A stretch of DNA of 64,000 bases from Aquabacterium lacunae (GTDB lineage: Bacteria > Pseudomonadota > Gammaproteobacteria > Burkholderiales > Burkholderiaceae_C), in contig NZ_SIXI01000002.1 in assembly GCF_004310865.1 (NCBI RefSeq), positions 744,001 to 808,000 on the forward strand, read 5' to 3'. Shown one piece after another: positions 18,219 through 27,388 of this stretch; within the stretch, counting starts at the first letter, position 1, and the number at the start of each line of letters is the position of its first letter. The notes beneath the pieces are model-generated. The model ran no database searches. It had not been told where the DNA came from and saw only the letters and a list, made by a program, of their open reading frames with translations. The position numbers were made by a program, and so were the translations under genes.

Positions 18219-19075
18219 GCGATCAAGGCATGATCCTGCTGGTGTCGCTGATTGTGGCCTTGTCGGTCGGGCTGCTGTTTTGGCTGCTGGTCAATGTCGC
18301 CACACGGGGGGTGCACAAGTACAAGCAGCAGTTCACCGGGCGGGTGCAGTTTCAGGCGCGCGAGTTTTTCCTATTCCTCGACCCCCGTCAGTTGTTCCTC
18401 ATGAACATCGGGGTGATGGCCTTGTCGGTGGTGGTGGTCTGGTTGCTCACAGGCAGCTGGGTGCTGTGCCTGGTGGCATTGGTTCTGCTGGGGCTGGCAC
18501 CTCGCCTGATCTACAAAGTGATGCGCCAGCGACGGCTGGACAAGTTTGAGCAACAACTGCCTGACGCGCTCATGATCCTGGCGGGCGGCATGCGAGCAGG
18601 GGTTGGCTTGAGCTCAGCCCTGCAACAACTGGTGGCTGAATCCCGCCCCCCGATCCAGCAGGAGTTCTCGCTGCTGTTGCGGGAGCAGAGGCTGGGCGTC
18701 ACGGCCGAGCAAAGCCTGAGCAACCTGGCCCGCCGTGTGCCCACACAAACCACCGTGCTCGTGGTGTCGGCCATGCGCGTGGCCACTGAAACCGGGGGTG
18801 GTCTCTCGGAAACGCTGGAGCGCACCGCGCACCTGATCCGAAGCCGCCTCCAGATGGAAGGCAAGATCAAGGCCCTGACCGCGCAAGGCAAGATGCAGGC
18901 TTGGGTGGTTGGGCTGCTGCCTGTGCTGTTGATGGTCGTTCTGGATCACATGGAGCCCGAGGCCATGTCTCAGCTCTGGCACACCCCGATGGGTTGGGGT
19001 GTACTGGCCATCCTGGTGTTCCTGGAGGTGATGGGCCTGTACATCATCCGCAAAATCGTGACGATCGACGTCTGA
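18215..19075 (+). CDS. tadB: Tad inner-membrane platform protein TadB
   Basis: A 286-residue GspF-type membrane protein. It has an N-terminal helix (ILLVSLIVALSVGLLFWLLV), a second hydrophobic pair near residues 64-95, a cytoplasmic T2SSF domain (FEQQLPDALMILAGGMRAGVGLSSALQQL, about 109-137; VATETGGGLSETLERTA, about 189-205) and C-terminal helices (MQAWVVGLLPVLLMVVL, AILVFLEVMGLYIIRKI). It would form the platform with TadC and couple to the CpaF ATPase. The start overlaps the cpaF stop (ATGA). Confidence 0.92.
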   Translation: MSDQGMILLVSLIVALSVGLLFWLLVNVATRGVHKYKQQFTGRVQFQAREFFLFLDPRQLFLMNIGVMALSVVVVWLLTGSWVLCLVALVLLGLAPRLIYKVMRQRRLDKFEQQLPDALMILAGGMRAGVGLSSALQQLVAESRPPIQQEFSLLLREQRLGVTAEQSLSNLARRVPTQTTVLVVSAMRVATETGGGLSETLERTAHLIRSRLQMEGKIKALTAQGKMQAWVVGLLPVLLMVVLDHMEPEAMSQLWHTPMGWGVLAILVFLEVMGLYIIRKIVTIDV

Positions 19076-19089
19076 TCACCAGCCTGATC

Positions 19090-20001
19090 ATGAACAACGA
19101 CTCTTCATTCATTGTCCTGACACTGATCACGGTGGTGACCGGGGCCAGCGCGGCGCTGTTCGCATGGTGGCTCGCCAAGGTCTTGTCTGATGTCCCAGAC
19201 GAGGACCGCGAGTACAAGGATCCACCCCCTGCAGGATTCAGGCTGCTGTGGCCGCTGATCCAGCCCTTGAGTTTTTACATTGAACCCTGGATGGGCGACA
19301 AAACCACCAAGCGGCAGCAACGAAAGCTGATGAACGCGGGGCTGGAGTACAGCCTGTCTCCCGCACAGTTTCTTGCAGGCAGGCTGGTGTGCGCCCTTTG
19401 CACCGCGCTGTTTTTCAGCCTCGTGGTGTCCTTGCTGGACAGCCATCGCAGCTGGGCCAGCAGCGTTTACTGGCAGGCCGCATTGGCTGGTGCCATGGGT
19501 GGCTTTCTCTACCCGGTGCTGTGGCTCAATGACCGCATCGCGGCTCGAAAGACCGAGCTGCTGAAGTCTTTGCCCTTCTTCCTGGACATCATCACCCTGT
19601 GCGTCGAGGCCGGGCTGAACCTGCAGGGCGCCATGGCGCAGGCCGTGGCCAAAGGCCCAAAAGGGATCATGCGGGCAGAGTTCCTGCGGGTGCTGCGAGA
19701 CATCAGAGCCGGCAAGCAGCGTGCAGAAGCCTTGCGCAACATGGCTGCCCGGCTGCGTGAGCCTGCCATCACAGCGTTTGTGCAGGCCGTGATCCAGGCC
19801 GAATCCATGGGCATGAGCCTGGGTCCCGTGCTGCGCGCACAAGCAGATCACCGACGCACCGAACGTTTCCTGCGGGCAGAGAAGAAGGCCATGGAAGCGC
19901 CAGTGAAGATGCTCTTCCCGCTGATCGCGTTCATCTTTCCTTGCACGTTCCTGATTCTGTTTTTTCCGATCGTTGTGAAGTTCATGAACTCAGGGCTCTG
20001 A
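19090..20001 (+). CDS. tadC: Tad inner-membrane platform protein TadC
   Basis: A 303-residue protein starting at the ATG at 19090, 14 bases after tadB. A longer open frame from 18901 overlaps tadB and lacks family features. The N-terminal helix (SFIVLTLITVVTGASAALFAW) is followed by RKLMNAGLEYSLSPAQFLAGRLV, a second helix pair, and the T2SSF domain (SLPFFLDIITLCVEAGLNLQGAM, then AITAFVQAVIQAESMGMSLG). It ends in a hydrophobic hairpin (FPLIAFIFPCTFLILFFPIVV) characteristic of TadC. It pairs with TadB in the platform. Confidence 0.92.
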   Translation: MNNDSSFIVLTLITVVTGASAALFAWWLAKVLSDVPDEDREYKDPPPAGFRLLWPLIQPLSFYIEPWMGDKTTKRQQRKLMNAGLEYSLSPAQFLAGRLVCALCTALFFSLVVSLLDSHRSWASSVYWQAALAGAMGGFLYPVLWLNDRIAARKTELLKSLPFFLDIITLCVEAGLNLQGAMAQAVAKGPKGIMRAEFLRVLRDIRAGKQRAEALRNMAARLREPAITAFVQAVIQAESMGMSLGPVLRAQADHRRTERFLRAEKKAMEAPVKMLFPLIAFIFPCTFLILFFPIVVKFMNSGL

Positions 20002-20047
20002 ATGGCGCCTCGGGGATTCATGACCACCCATCATTCAAGAGGGATCC

Positions 20048-21766
20048 ATGACCACTTCCATGCACTGCGCGTGGTTGACCACACGTGCCGGCCCGGCATC
20101 GCTTCAGGTCGAAATTGCTGACACCTTCTGGTCCAGGTTCAAGGGGCTGATGGGACGCAGCACGCTGCCACGCGGACAGGCCCTGCTGCTCAAACGGTGC
20201 GACAGCGTGCACACCGCATGGATGCGGTTTCCCATCGATCTGGTGTACCTCGACGCCACCGGCAAGGTACTGGGTACACGCCACCGTGTGATGCCCTGGC
20301 GAGCCAGTGCCTGCCGTGCTGACGAGCGACTGGGCGTACCTGGCCCCATCGACACCCTGGAAATGGCAGCAGGTGAAGTCTCGCGCATGGGGATACAGGT
20401 TGGCATGCAACTGAGTTGGCAGGCCGAGCCGAATGGGCAGGAACGCCCTGCAGCCTGCACGGTGTCCAGCGCGACATCCAAGGCACAACGAGGCGTGGCG
20501 ATGGTCGAGTTCGCCATCGCGGGACCCATCCTGATCTTGCTAGGCTTGGCCAGCGTTCAGTATGGGCTTCTGTACAACGCCAAGAACGTGATCAACCATG
20601 CGTCGTTCATGGGAGCACGGGCTGGGTCCATGTCGAATGCACGCATTGACGCCGTGCGAACCGCTTACGTGCGCGGCCTGATCCCGCTGTATGGCGGTGG
20701 CCGCAACGCCACCGAAATTGCTGAATCACTGGGGCGTGCCGGCGCCGACTTTGCCACCAACAGCCGAATCGAACTGCTGAACCCCACCCGGGAAAGCTTC
20801 GACGACTGGCACGACCCTCAATTGCAAGCCCCCTTGAAAACCAATGGCAAACGGGTCATCCCGAACCGCCAATTGGCTCGCAACCTGGGTGACCGTGCCA
20901 AGCTGGAGAGCCTGGGTGACCAACGCAGTGTGCGAGAAGTGGCGGGTTCGTGGGTGAAAACCAAATCCGGGCAGAGCCTGTCTGACGCCAACTTGCTGAA
21001 GATCCGCATCACCCATGGCTACAGGCCCAGCGTGCCTTTGATGGGCATGGTCTACAACCGATTCCTGCGCTGGCTGGACACCGGCAACGACGCGTTCGCC
21101 ACCACGCTGCTCAGCCAGGGGCGCATCCCGGTCGTCAGCCATGTCACGGTGCAAATGCACACCGACGCCATCGAAGGCGCCAATGTGTCCAGTCCGGGGA
21201 TGGGCAATGACGGAGCGCCCAAAGACCCGGGCACACCACCCCCGTCGTCGAATCAACCGGCACCGTGGTGCACCACCGCGGGCTGCTCGTCGGTGCCCCG
21301 TCCCACCGCCCCCGGCGGGCAAGGCAACCCCACACCGTGCAAGCCAGGCGACTGCCAGAGCTGCCCGATCCCGCCGCAAGACACGAAACTGCCAGCCGAC
21401 ATCCTTTTTGAGTTTGACAAAGCCACCCTCACTGCAAGCGGCATCAAGGCGCTCGATCAGGTGATTGCCGAAGCCAAGTCAGCGGCGCAGTCTGGCGCGA
21501 ACCTGGACGGCCTGAAAGTGATCGGACACACCGACCAGATCGGAACAGATGCGGTCAACGATGCCTTGTCGAAGCGCCGAGCGGACGCTGTCGCGGACTA
21601 CCTGAGAAAGAACGGGTTCCCAGGCAAGGACATCACCACCGAGGGGCGCGGTTCTCGTGAGCCCGAGGTGACCCTGGACGCCTGTTCAGGCAAAACCGAC
21701 AAAGCCCTGCAGGACTGCCTTGCGGCCAACCGCCGCGTGGTGCTGTCCTTCCCCGCCAAATCGTGA
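20048..21766 (+). CDS. Fusion protein: DUF192 - TadE pseudopilin - OmpA peptidoglycan-binding domain
   Basis: One open frame of 572 residues contains three modules. Residues about 1-125 match the DUF192 pattern (FWSRFKGLMGR, CDSVHTAWMRFPIDLVYLD, GPIDTLEMAAGEV). Residues about 139-385 are TadE-like: leader ending AQRG, cleavage G149|V150, Glu at +5 (VAMVE154), hydrophobic helix, then NVINHASFMGARAG. Residues about 455-570 are an OmpA C-terminal domain (ILFEFDKATLTASG, GHTDQIGTDAVNDALSKRRA) that binds peptidoglycan. A GTG at 20462 would give an 11-residue prepilin leader, so TadE-OmpA may also be made separately, although no clear ribosome-binding site precedes it. The upstream ATG has a good one (AGAGGGA). 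Confidence 0.85.
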   Translation: MTTSMHCAWLTTRAGPASLQVEIADTFWSRFKGLMGRSTLPRGQALLLKRCDSVHTAWMRFPIDLVYLDATGKVLGTRHRVMPWRASACRADERLGVPGPIDTLEMAAGEVSRMGIQVGMQLSWQAEPNGQERPAACTVSSATSKAQRGVAMVEFAIAGPILILLGLASVQYGLLYNAKNVINHASFMGARAGSMSNARIDAVRTAYVRGLIPLYGGGRNATEIAESLGRAGADFATNSRIELLNPTRESFDDWHDPQLQAPLKTNGKRVIPNRQLARNLGDRAKLESLGDQRSVREVAGSWVKTKSGQSLSDANLLKIRITHGYRPSVPLMGMVYNRFLRWLDTGNDAFATTLLSQGRIPVVSHVTVQMHTDAIEGANVSSPGMGNDGAPKDPGTPPPSSNQPAPWCTTAGCSSVPRPTAPGGQGNPTPCKPGDCQSCPIPPQDTKLPADILFEFDKATLTASGIKALDQVIAEAKSAAQSGANLDGLKVIGHTDQIGTDAVNDALSKRRADAVADYLRKNGFPGKDITTEGRGSREPEVTLDACSGKTDKALQDCLAANRRVVLSFPAKS

Positions 21767-21773
21767 GCACGCC

Positions 21774-24700
21774 ATGACAACGAAACGCTTTCATCACAAC
21801 GCACGACAGATGGCGTCCTGGCTGCTGAGCCTGGCCTGCATCGGCCATGGCTTTCATGCGCTGGCGCAATCGCAGGTGGTGTCCACCAGCAGTTCCGCAG
21901 CGACCACCCCGAGCAGCACCTGTGGCCCAGGCAACGCGGGCGCGACCGGCTGCGGCAGCAGCGGCCCTGCCACCACCAACGTTCAGCAAACCAACTCTGG
22001 TGCTGGACAGCCATTCAATGTGCTGACCGGCAACAAGTACCAGCTGGAACAAGACATGCCCGCCCTGCCCGGCGTGCTGGGCCTGGAGCTGGTCAGGCAT
22101 TACAACAGTGTGCAAAGCACGCCCAACATGCCCAATGGCCTGGTGGGTCTGGGCTGGCGCTTGTCGTATGAAACCCGCTTGCATGCCAAGGGCCGGAACA
22201 TCGAGATTGTGCAGGCCGATGGCTCAAGGCTGGGATTCGCGCCGGGCCTGCTGAACCCTGAGGTGTGCAGCAGCGCCCTGCCAGAACAGGGGCGTGTGCT
22301 GATCGACAAGCAAGGCACGCGCACGCGTTACACATGGGTGTGGGCCAACGGCCGCCGCCTGCAATTCAATCAGGAAGGCCTGCTGGAACAGATTGCCGCA
22401 CCCACAGGCGAGTTTGTCACCCTGCAGCACGACCGCCGTGGTCTGCTGGTGCAGGTGACCGACCCGCAAGGCCGCAGCCTGAAGCTGAACTACCTCGACC
22501 GCAAAGACAACGATGGCACCCGATTCAGCGGGGTGCAAAGCATCGACACGCCAGTGGGCCGCTTCGAATACCAGTACGGAACCGGTGCACAAGTGAGCAC
22601 CTTGATGGCCGTGCGTTTGCCCACCGCTTACCAGGCCGACAAGCCCGCGCACCCACTGACCAGCCGAGGCACCACCCTCAGCTCAGTGACACGCCATTAC
22701 CACCACGAAGACCCCAGGCACCCCACACTGCTCACAGGCATCAGCGTGCAAGGCAATGGCAGCGACGGCAAACCTCAGCAGGTGCGGCTGACACGATTTG
22801 CCTATGACGAGCGAGGTCTGGGCCAGCGCAACGAACACGGCGGCAGGGTGCTGGAGGTCAAACAACTGGAGCGTGCAGGCCTTCGGGAAGACGTTGAACA
22901 CCCCTCGGGCCTGACCGTGCTGGCGCACAGCCAGACCGCCGAGCGGCCTCAAGGGCTGACCCTGAAGGTGTACGGCAGCCAGGTGGCTGGGCACTACCGC
23001 ATCGTGCGCACCGAGGGCGCACCCTGCCCGAGCCACTGGAACTGCCCGGCCGCCAACCGCAGCTACCGGTACGACGACAGGGGGCGCTTGGTCGAAGAAA
23101 CCGAACGCACCACGACAGGCACACCTGTGCGCAGCGAGCGCTACACCTACGACCCACTGGGCCGATTGCTTCGCGTTGGGCAGTGGGCATGGCGCACGCC
23201 CGGCCAGGGCGCACCCGTCGAACGCCACTACACCCGCTATGTGTATGGCCCTGACGTGCAAGCCACGCCCACCACCTGGCAGCCCGTGTTGATTGCCGAA
23301 CCCAGTGTGATCAACGGCCTGGAGCGCAAGACCCATCTGCGATACAACGACGTCGGGCAGGTGGTGGAGGTGCGCCAGGAAGGCTACAGCCCACTGACGC
23401 GGGCAGGCCAGGTGGCGCAAAGCCCTGAGCAAGCAACGCCCTTGAGCCGCAGCATTCAAATCAGCCACGCCAAGGTCAATGGCCGCAGTGTGCTGGTTGC
23501 TGTCGACGGCCCATTGCCCGGTGCCGACGACACCACGCGCTATGTGTGGGACGCACGCGGCAACCAGGTGATCAGCATCCAGGCCCCACTGGGGTTGAAG
23601 CATTCGTTCACCCATGACGAAGCCGGCCGCATACGCACGGAAGTGCCCAGTGATGGGGTGCCTGTGCACCACAGCCACCTGCCCACGGGTGAGCCCAGCA
23701 GCTGGCAGCGCGGCGAAGCACGCGTGACGGTGACGCGCGACGCGCTGGCCCGCCCTGTGCGCATTGAAATGCCTGACGGCGAGGTGCAGAAGCTGGCCTA
23801 TGAGCCCCAATCGGGTGCGGTGGCCTCGGTGCGCCAGGACGGCGCCATGCATTGGGTGGTGCCACCCAGCACGCTGCTGCCCGCCGCACCCCAGGCCCAA
23901 GCGCTTGAGCCGCAGCTTGCCCCCCCCTGGCAAGGCCAGAAAGCTTGGGTGGACGATTTCGGAAGGCTGGTGGCCCTGCAAACCGCCGTGACTGGCCTGG
24001 AAGTGCGGCAGTTTGACGCCAATGGACGCATGGTTGAACGCAAGCTGGCCGATGGCACCGTGTGGCGCTGGCAGCGCGACGCACTGGGCCGCATCGTGCG
24101 CCATGAGGCCAGCAAGGCGGGTGAGGCCTCATTGGTGACCACCCTGGCCTACCAGGGCGTGCACCTGGTGCGCATCACGCACCCGCAGGAAAGCGAGCAC
24201 ATGCAGCACGACGCGCTGGGGCGCGTGGTGCTCAAGACCATTGAACGCGCGGCCACCGCCACACAACCGGCCCAGCGCTGGAGCGAGCGCTTTGCGTATG
24301 ACGTGGCCGACCGCCTGACACGCCATGAGCTGCCCGAGGGCGGCGCCCTGCTCTACACCTGGGGCCCGGGGCGGCAGCTGCAACGCATCGACATGGAAGA
24401 CGGGCGACTGAGCGCCGTGCTGGGCACCACGCTGGCGCAATGGCTGGGCCTGGGCCGCCAGACCCTGATCGAGCCACTGCCTGAAGGCACCCCACCCACC
24501 ACCAAACAGGCCCAGGCAGCGGCGCAGCCCACCGCGCCCGGCACGCTGCCCGCCAGCCTGCAAGCGCAACTGCAAGCCGAGCGGGGCTACCGCTGGGGCA
24601 ATGGCGTGGCCGTGCGCTGGCGCCTGAACGCCCAGGGCCAACTGGCCAGCCTGCGGTACAGCGCCCCCACCCAACAGGTGGCCTGGTGGCAACCCCTGTG

Positions 24701-26807
24701 GGACAGCCTGCCCATGGCCACGGCGCAAGCCAGCAAGTCTGCCGGCGAGGCTGCCTCGCAGCCCACCGCCCCAACAGGCACGGCACCCGCTGGCATGGAC
24801 TGGGCCTACACCTACGACCCCTGGGGCCGTCTGATCAGCAAGGGCGACACCCACTACGCCTACGACACCGCTGGGCGCTTGCTGGTGGCCCAGCAGAACC
24901 AGGGCCAAGACCCAGCCGCCACCGACTTCTATGCCTATGGCACCGGCGCACAAGGCGAGCAGATGCTGGCCAGCAGAACCCAGGGCCAGAACCATGACTG
25001 GCGCACGGTGGCCATTGCACGCAATGCCAGCGGCTTGCCTTTGACCATCACCCAGGGTGGCCGCACCCGCGCTTTGCGCTACAACCCCGACCACCGCCTC
25101 ATCGAGGTGAGCCAGAACGGCCAGCTGCTGGCCCGCTACGGCCACAACACCCATGGCCAGCGCATCAGCAAGCTGGTGGGGCCCCAAACGCCAGCCAGCC
25201 AGGCGCAGACCTTCTTGTGGAGCCAGGGCCAGCTCAGCGCCGAAGGCCATGGCCAGGCCATCGACCGGCGTTATGTGTATGCCCATGGCGTGCCCGTGGC
25301 CGTGATCGACCACCCGGGTGGCGCCAGCGCCATCACGCCCGCCGAGGGCCCCTGGTCGGCCCTGCTGCAATGGGCCCAGGCCGTCTGGCGTGTGGCCGCC
25401 ACCCCTGCCCCGCAGCTGACCTACCTGCACAGCAACGAGATCGGCACGCCCGTGGCGGCCACCGGTGCACGCGGCCAGCTGCTGTGGCAGGCCGAGCACA
25501 GCGCCTTTGGTGAGTTGCGCGCGCTGCGCACCGAACACCGCCCGGGCCATGCGCCGCAAGGTGGCGTGAAAGGCTTTGCGCTCAACCTGCGCCTGCCCGG
25601 CCAGTACTTCGACGCTGAGACCAGCTGGCACGACAACGTGCTGCGCACCTATGACCCGCAGCGCGGCCAGTACCTCGAGCCCGACCCGCTGGGGCCCACG
25701 CCCAACTGGGGCCGTGGTGCAGGGCCCTGGCTGACCCAGCCGTTTGCCTACGCCAACCACAACCCCATCACCTATGCAGACCCCACCGGGCTGATATTGT
25801 TTGCGTTTGATGGGACGAACAACAGCAACCCACCACCCGGTGTGGATGATTTTTCCAATGTCTACAAGTTCTATCTGGCGTATGACCAAGAGGCAAATGG
25901 ACGAAAGTGGTACATGAACGGCATAGGCCGAGATGACCCAGACAGCAAGATTTTCACCAACCTAGAAGACCAATACAACACCAATACCGCTCGCGCCCGA
26001 GTGGACTACATGGTGGCGCAATTTGAGGAGTACATGAAAACCAATCAGTTCAAAGGCAGCGAGGAGGTCAACATTGACATGGTGGGTTTCAGCCGCGGGG
26101 CAGCCATGGCCAGAGATTTTTCAAATCGCATTGCCAGCAAGTTAAATGGTGGCTACTACTCGTATGACACGGGGTCGCAATGCGCCAGCCGCAAAGTGAA
26201 TTTGCGATTCTTGGGTTTGTGGGACACAGTGGCACAGTTTGGTGCGAATGGGGCAGCCAATGGTTTTTGGCAACTGGCGGTGCCTGCTGAGGTTCAGCAT
26301 GCTTTTCACGCAGTGGCCATGAATGAAAACCGTTACCTATTTCCTGGCGAGGCCATTGGGAGAGGTGTGCAACGCGGTTTTGTGGGCATGCATGCTGACA
26401 TTGGCGGCAGCTACGGCACGGGCGATTTGTCTGATGTTGCGCTCAACTGGATCGTGGATCAAGCCAAGGGCAGTGGGGTTGCAATGAAAGATTGGCAAGA
26501 AATCAATCATGAAGAATGGGGCATTGTCACCAACCCTGTTGTGCATGGCAAGGGCTTTGATTTGATGAACAGTGACTTCTGCTTGCGTGCCAACAACGAG
26601 GTGTGGGCAACCAACTGCACTTTGCGCAAAAACTCAAATCCCGGTGGCTTGACGACGAAGCAAATTGCCGATCAGGGATTCATCACCTACAGTGACAAGC
26701 TGGGTAAAGACGCCGATGGAAGCACGCCCATCGACGGGACAGTCAACATGGAAAAATACGCAAAATGGCTCAAAGACAATTACAACTTAACCGTCGCCTA
26801 TCAGTGA
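21774..26807 (+). CDS. Rhs polymorphic toxin with Sec signal peptide and DUF2235 (Tle1-like phospholipase) tip
   Basis: A 1677-residue protein starting 7 bases after the DUF192-TadE-OmpA gene. Residues 1-31 are a Sec signal peptide (cleavage ALA|QS); no PAAR domain is present. A DUF6531-like domain follows (QPFNVLTGNKYQLEQDMP, about 81-98), then YD/Rhs repeats (YDDRGRLVEETER, YTYDPLGRLLRVG, YAYDTAGRLLVAQQ). The core ends with NPITYADPTGL near residue 1340. The tip begins at once with LFAFDGTNN and has the alpha/beta-hydrolase elbow GFSRGAA (Ser1440), GLWDTVAQF, HAVAMNENR and RGFVGMHADIGGSYG, as in DUF2235/Tle1 phospholipases. The tip is visibly AT-richer than the core. The immunity gene overlaps its stop (GTGA). 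Confidence 0.9.
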   Translation: MTTKRFHHNARQMASWLLSLACIGHGFHALAQSQVVSTSSSAATTPSSTCGPGNAGATGCGSSGPATTNVQQTNSGAGQPFNVLTGNKYQLEQDMPALPGVLGLELVRHYNSVQSTPNMPNGLVGLGWRLSYETRLHAKGRNIEIVQADGSRLGFAPGLLNPEVCSSALPEQGRVLIDKQGTRTRYTWVWANGRRLQFNQEGLLEQIAAPTGEFVTLQHDRRGLLVQVTDPQGRSLKLNYLDRKDNDGTRFSGVQSIDTPVGRFEYQYGTGAQVSTLMAVRLPTAYQADKPAHPLTSRGTTLSSVTRHYHHEDPRHPTLLTGISVQGNGSDGKPQQVRLTRFAYDERGLGQRNEHGGRVLEVKQLERAGLREDVEHPSGLTVLAHSQTAERPQGLTLKVYGSQVAGHYRIVRTEGAPCPSHWNCPAANRSYRYDDRGRLVEETERTTTGTPVRSERYTYDPLGRLLRVGQWAWRTPGQGAPVERHYTRYVYGPDVQATPTTWQPVLIAEPSVINGLERKTHLRYNDVGQVVEVRQEGYSPLTRAGQVAQSPEQATPLSRSIQISHAKVNGRSVLVAVDGPLPGADDTTRYVWDARGNQVISIQAPLGLKHSFTHDEAGRIRTEVPSDGVPVHHSHLPTGEPSSWQRGEARVTVTRDALARPVRIEMPDGEVQKLAYEPQSGAVASVRQDGAMHWVVPPSTLLPAAPQAQALEPQLAPPWQGQKAWVDDFGRLVALQTAVTGLEVRQFDANGRMVERKLADGTVWRWQRDALGRIVRHEASKAGEASLVTTLAYQGVHLVRITHPQESEHMQHDALGRVVLKTIERAATATQPAQRWSERFAYDVADRLTRHELPEGGALLYTWGPGRQLQRIDMEDGRLSAVLGTTLAQWLGLGRQTLIEPLPEGTPPTTKQAQAAAQPTAPGTLPASLQAQLQAERGYRWGNGVAVRWRLNAQGQLASLRYSAPTQQVAWWQPLWDSLPMATAQASKSAGEAASQPTAPTGTAPAGMDWAYTYDPWGRLISKGDTHYAYDTAGRLLVAQQNQGQDPAATDFYAYGTGAQGEQMLASRTQGQNHDWRTVAIARNASGLPLTITQGGRTRALRYNPDHRLIEVSQNGQLLARYGHNTHGQRISKLVGPQTPASQAQTFLWSQGQLSAEGHGQAIDRRYVYAHGVPVAVIDHPGGASAITPAEGPWSALLQWAQAVWRVAATPAPQLTYLHSNEIGTPVAATGARGQLLWQAEHSAFGELRALRTEHRPGHAPQGGVKGFALNLRLPGQYFDAETSWHDNVLRTYDPQRGQYLEPDPLGPTPNWGRGAGPWLTQPFAYANHNPITYADPTGLILFAFDGTNNSNPPPGVDDFSNVYKFYLAYDQEANGRKWYMNGIGRDDPDSKIFTNLEDQYNTNTARARVDYMVAQFEEYMKTNQFKGSEEVNIDMVGFSRGAAMARDFSNRIASKLNGGYYSYDTGSQCASRKVNLRFLGLWDTVAQFGANGAANGFWQLAVPAEVQHAFHAVAMNENRYLFPGEAIGRGVQRGFVGMHADIGGSYGTGDLSDVALNWIVDQAKGSGVAMKDWQEINHEEWGIVTNPVVHGKGFDLMNSDFCLRANNEVWATNCTLRKNSNPGGLTTKQIADQGFITYSDKLGKDADGSTPIDGTVNMEKYAKWLKDNYNLTVAYQ
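24141..24958 (+). repeat. Rhs core segment also present in orphan module 3
   Basis: This stretch of the main Rhs gene is repeated almost identically at 29955-30796. The later copy carries a short insertion in the Pro/Thr-rich part of the frame. It extends the homology available for recombination between the main gene and module 3 to about 1.7 kb. Confidence 0.85.
24954..25817 (+). repeat. Rhs 3' core repeat, copy A (in the full-length gene)
   Basis: A roughly 860-base segment encoding GEQMLASRTQGQN through YADPTGLILFAFDGT recurs nearly unchanged at 27389-28253, 30792-31660 and 33354-34200. It ends exactly where the tip sequences diverge, as expected if it is the recombination arm for tip exchange. 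Confidence 0.95.
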
Positions 26808-27352
26808 AGCTTGGTATGGCCACTTGGGTTTCCACGTTGTTTGGTTGCGCGCACGCTGAACCTTCATTGGGAATGACACTGTTATTCTTGAATATGGGGG
26901 GCAACTCAATCCTTGTGGAACGCTTTGATCCTGATGGACACCGCGGCCCTGTGCCAGGATTTTTGGGCTCTGATGCCAAACTCCTGACCCCTGAGCGAGG
27001 AGGGGGGGCGCAAATGTCATTCATGTCAGGCGATAGCAAACGGGGAGCACCTGAGTTTGTGGATGTAGTTTGGTCAGAATCTACGCCACAAGCCGAGGCA
27101 GCATTAAGCCGTATCCCAAAGTTGTCGGGCAAGGTTTCTGTTGAGCAACAAGCAAGCCGAAAGAAGTTGCTTGATGATGCTTATAGGCTGAGAAACAACT
27201 ATACGCGTCGAATCGATCTAACCCCTATTCTCACCCCTGAACTCGTGACCCAGGTACGCGCCAACCGTGCCAATACCAACCTCAAGCTGATGGTGGTGTT
27301 CAAGGGCGAAGATGTGACGATCACCGCGTCACCAGAGGTATGGCGTAAGTGA
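26804..27352 (+). CDS. Predicted lipoprotein immunity protein for the main Rhs tip (module 1)
   Basis: A 182-residue protein whose GTG start at 26804 overlaps the Rhs stop codon (GTGA); an ATG at 26816 is the alternative. The N-terminus (VKLGMATWVSTLFGCAHA) has a short basic part, hydrophobic core and lipobox LFGC, so it is probably a lipoprotein facing the periplasm. That is where Tle1-type phospholipases act and where their Tli1 immunity proteins are found. The body includes APEFVDVVWSESTP, a pattern shared loosely with the PEWVDFEWSEPP of the immunity proteins of modules 3 and 5. No known domain is assigned with confidence; the role is inferred from position and localisation signal. Confidence 0.72.
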   Translation: MKLGMATWVSTLFGCAHAEPSLGMTLLFLNMGGNSILVERFDPDGHRGPVPGFLGSDAKLLTPERGGGAQMSFMSGDSKRGAPEFVDVVWSESTPQAEAALSRIPKLSGKVSVEQQASRKKLLDDAYRLRNNYTRRIDLTPILTPELVTQVRANRANTNLKLMVVFKGEDVTITASPEVWRK

Positions 27353-27388
27353 GACGACGCGCATTGTGCGCAACGATTCGGCACCCCA

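Noticed and set aside
22683-25889. Long minus-strand open frames antisense to the Rhs gene (473 and 586 codons), repeated antisense to each orphan module
   Set aside because: They are Gly/His/Val/Ala-rich shadows of a GC-rich gene, have no domain, and recur only because the core is duplicated.
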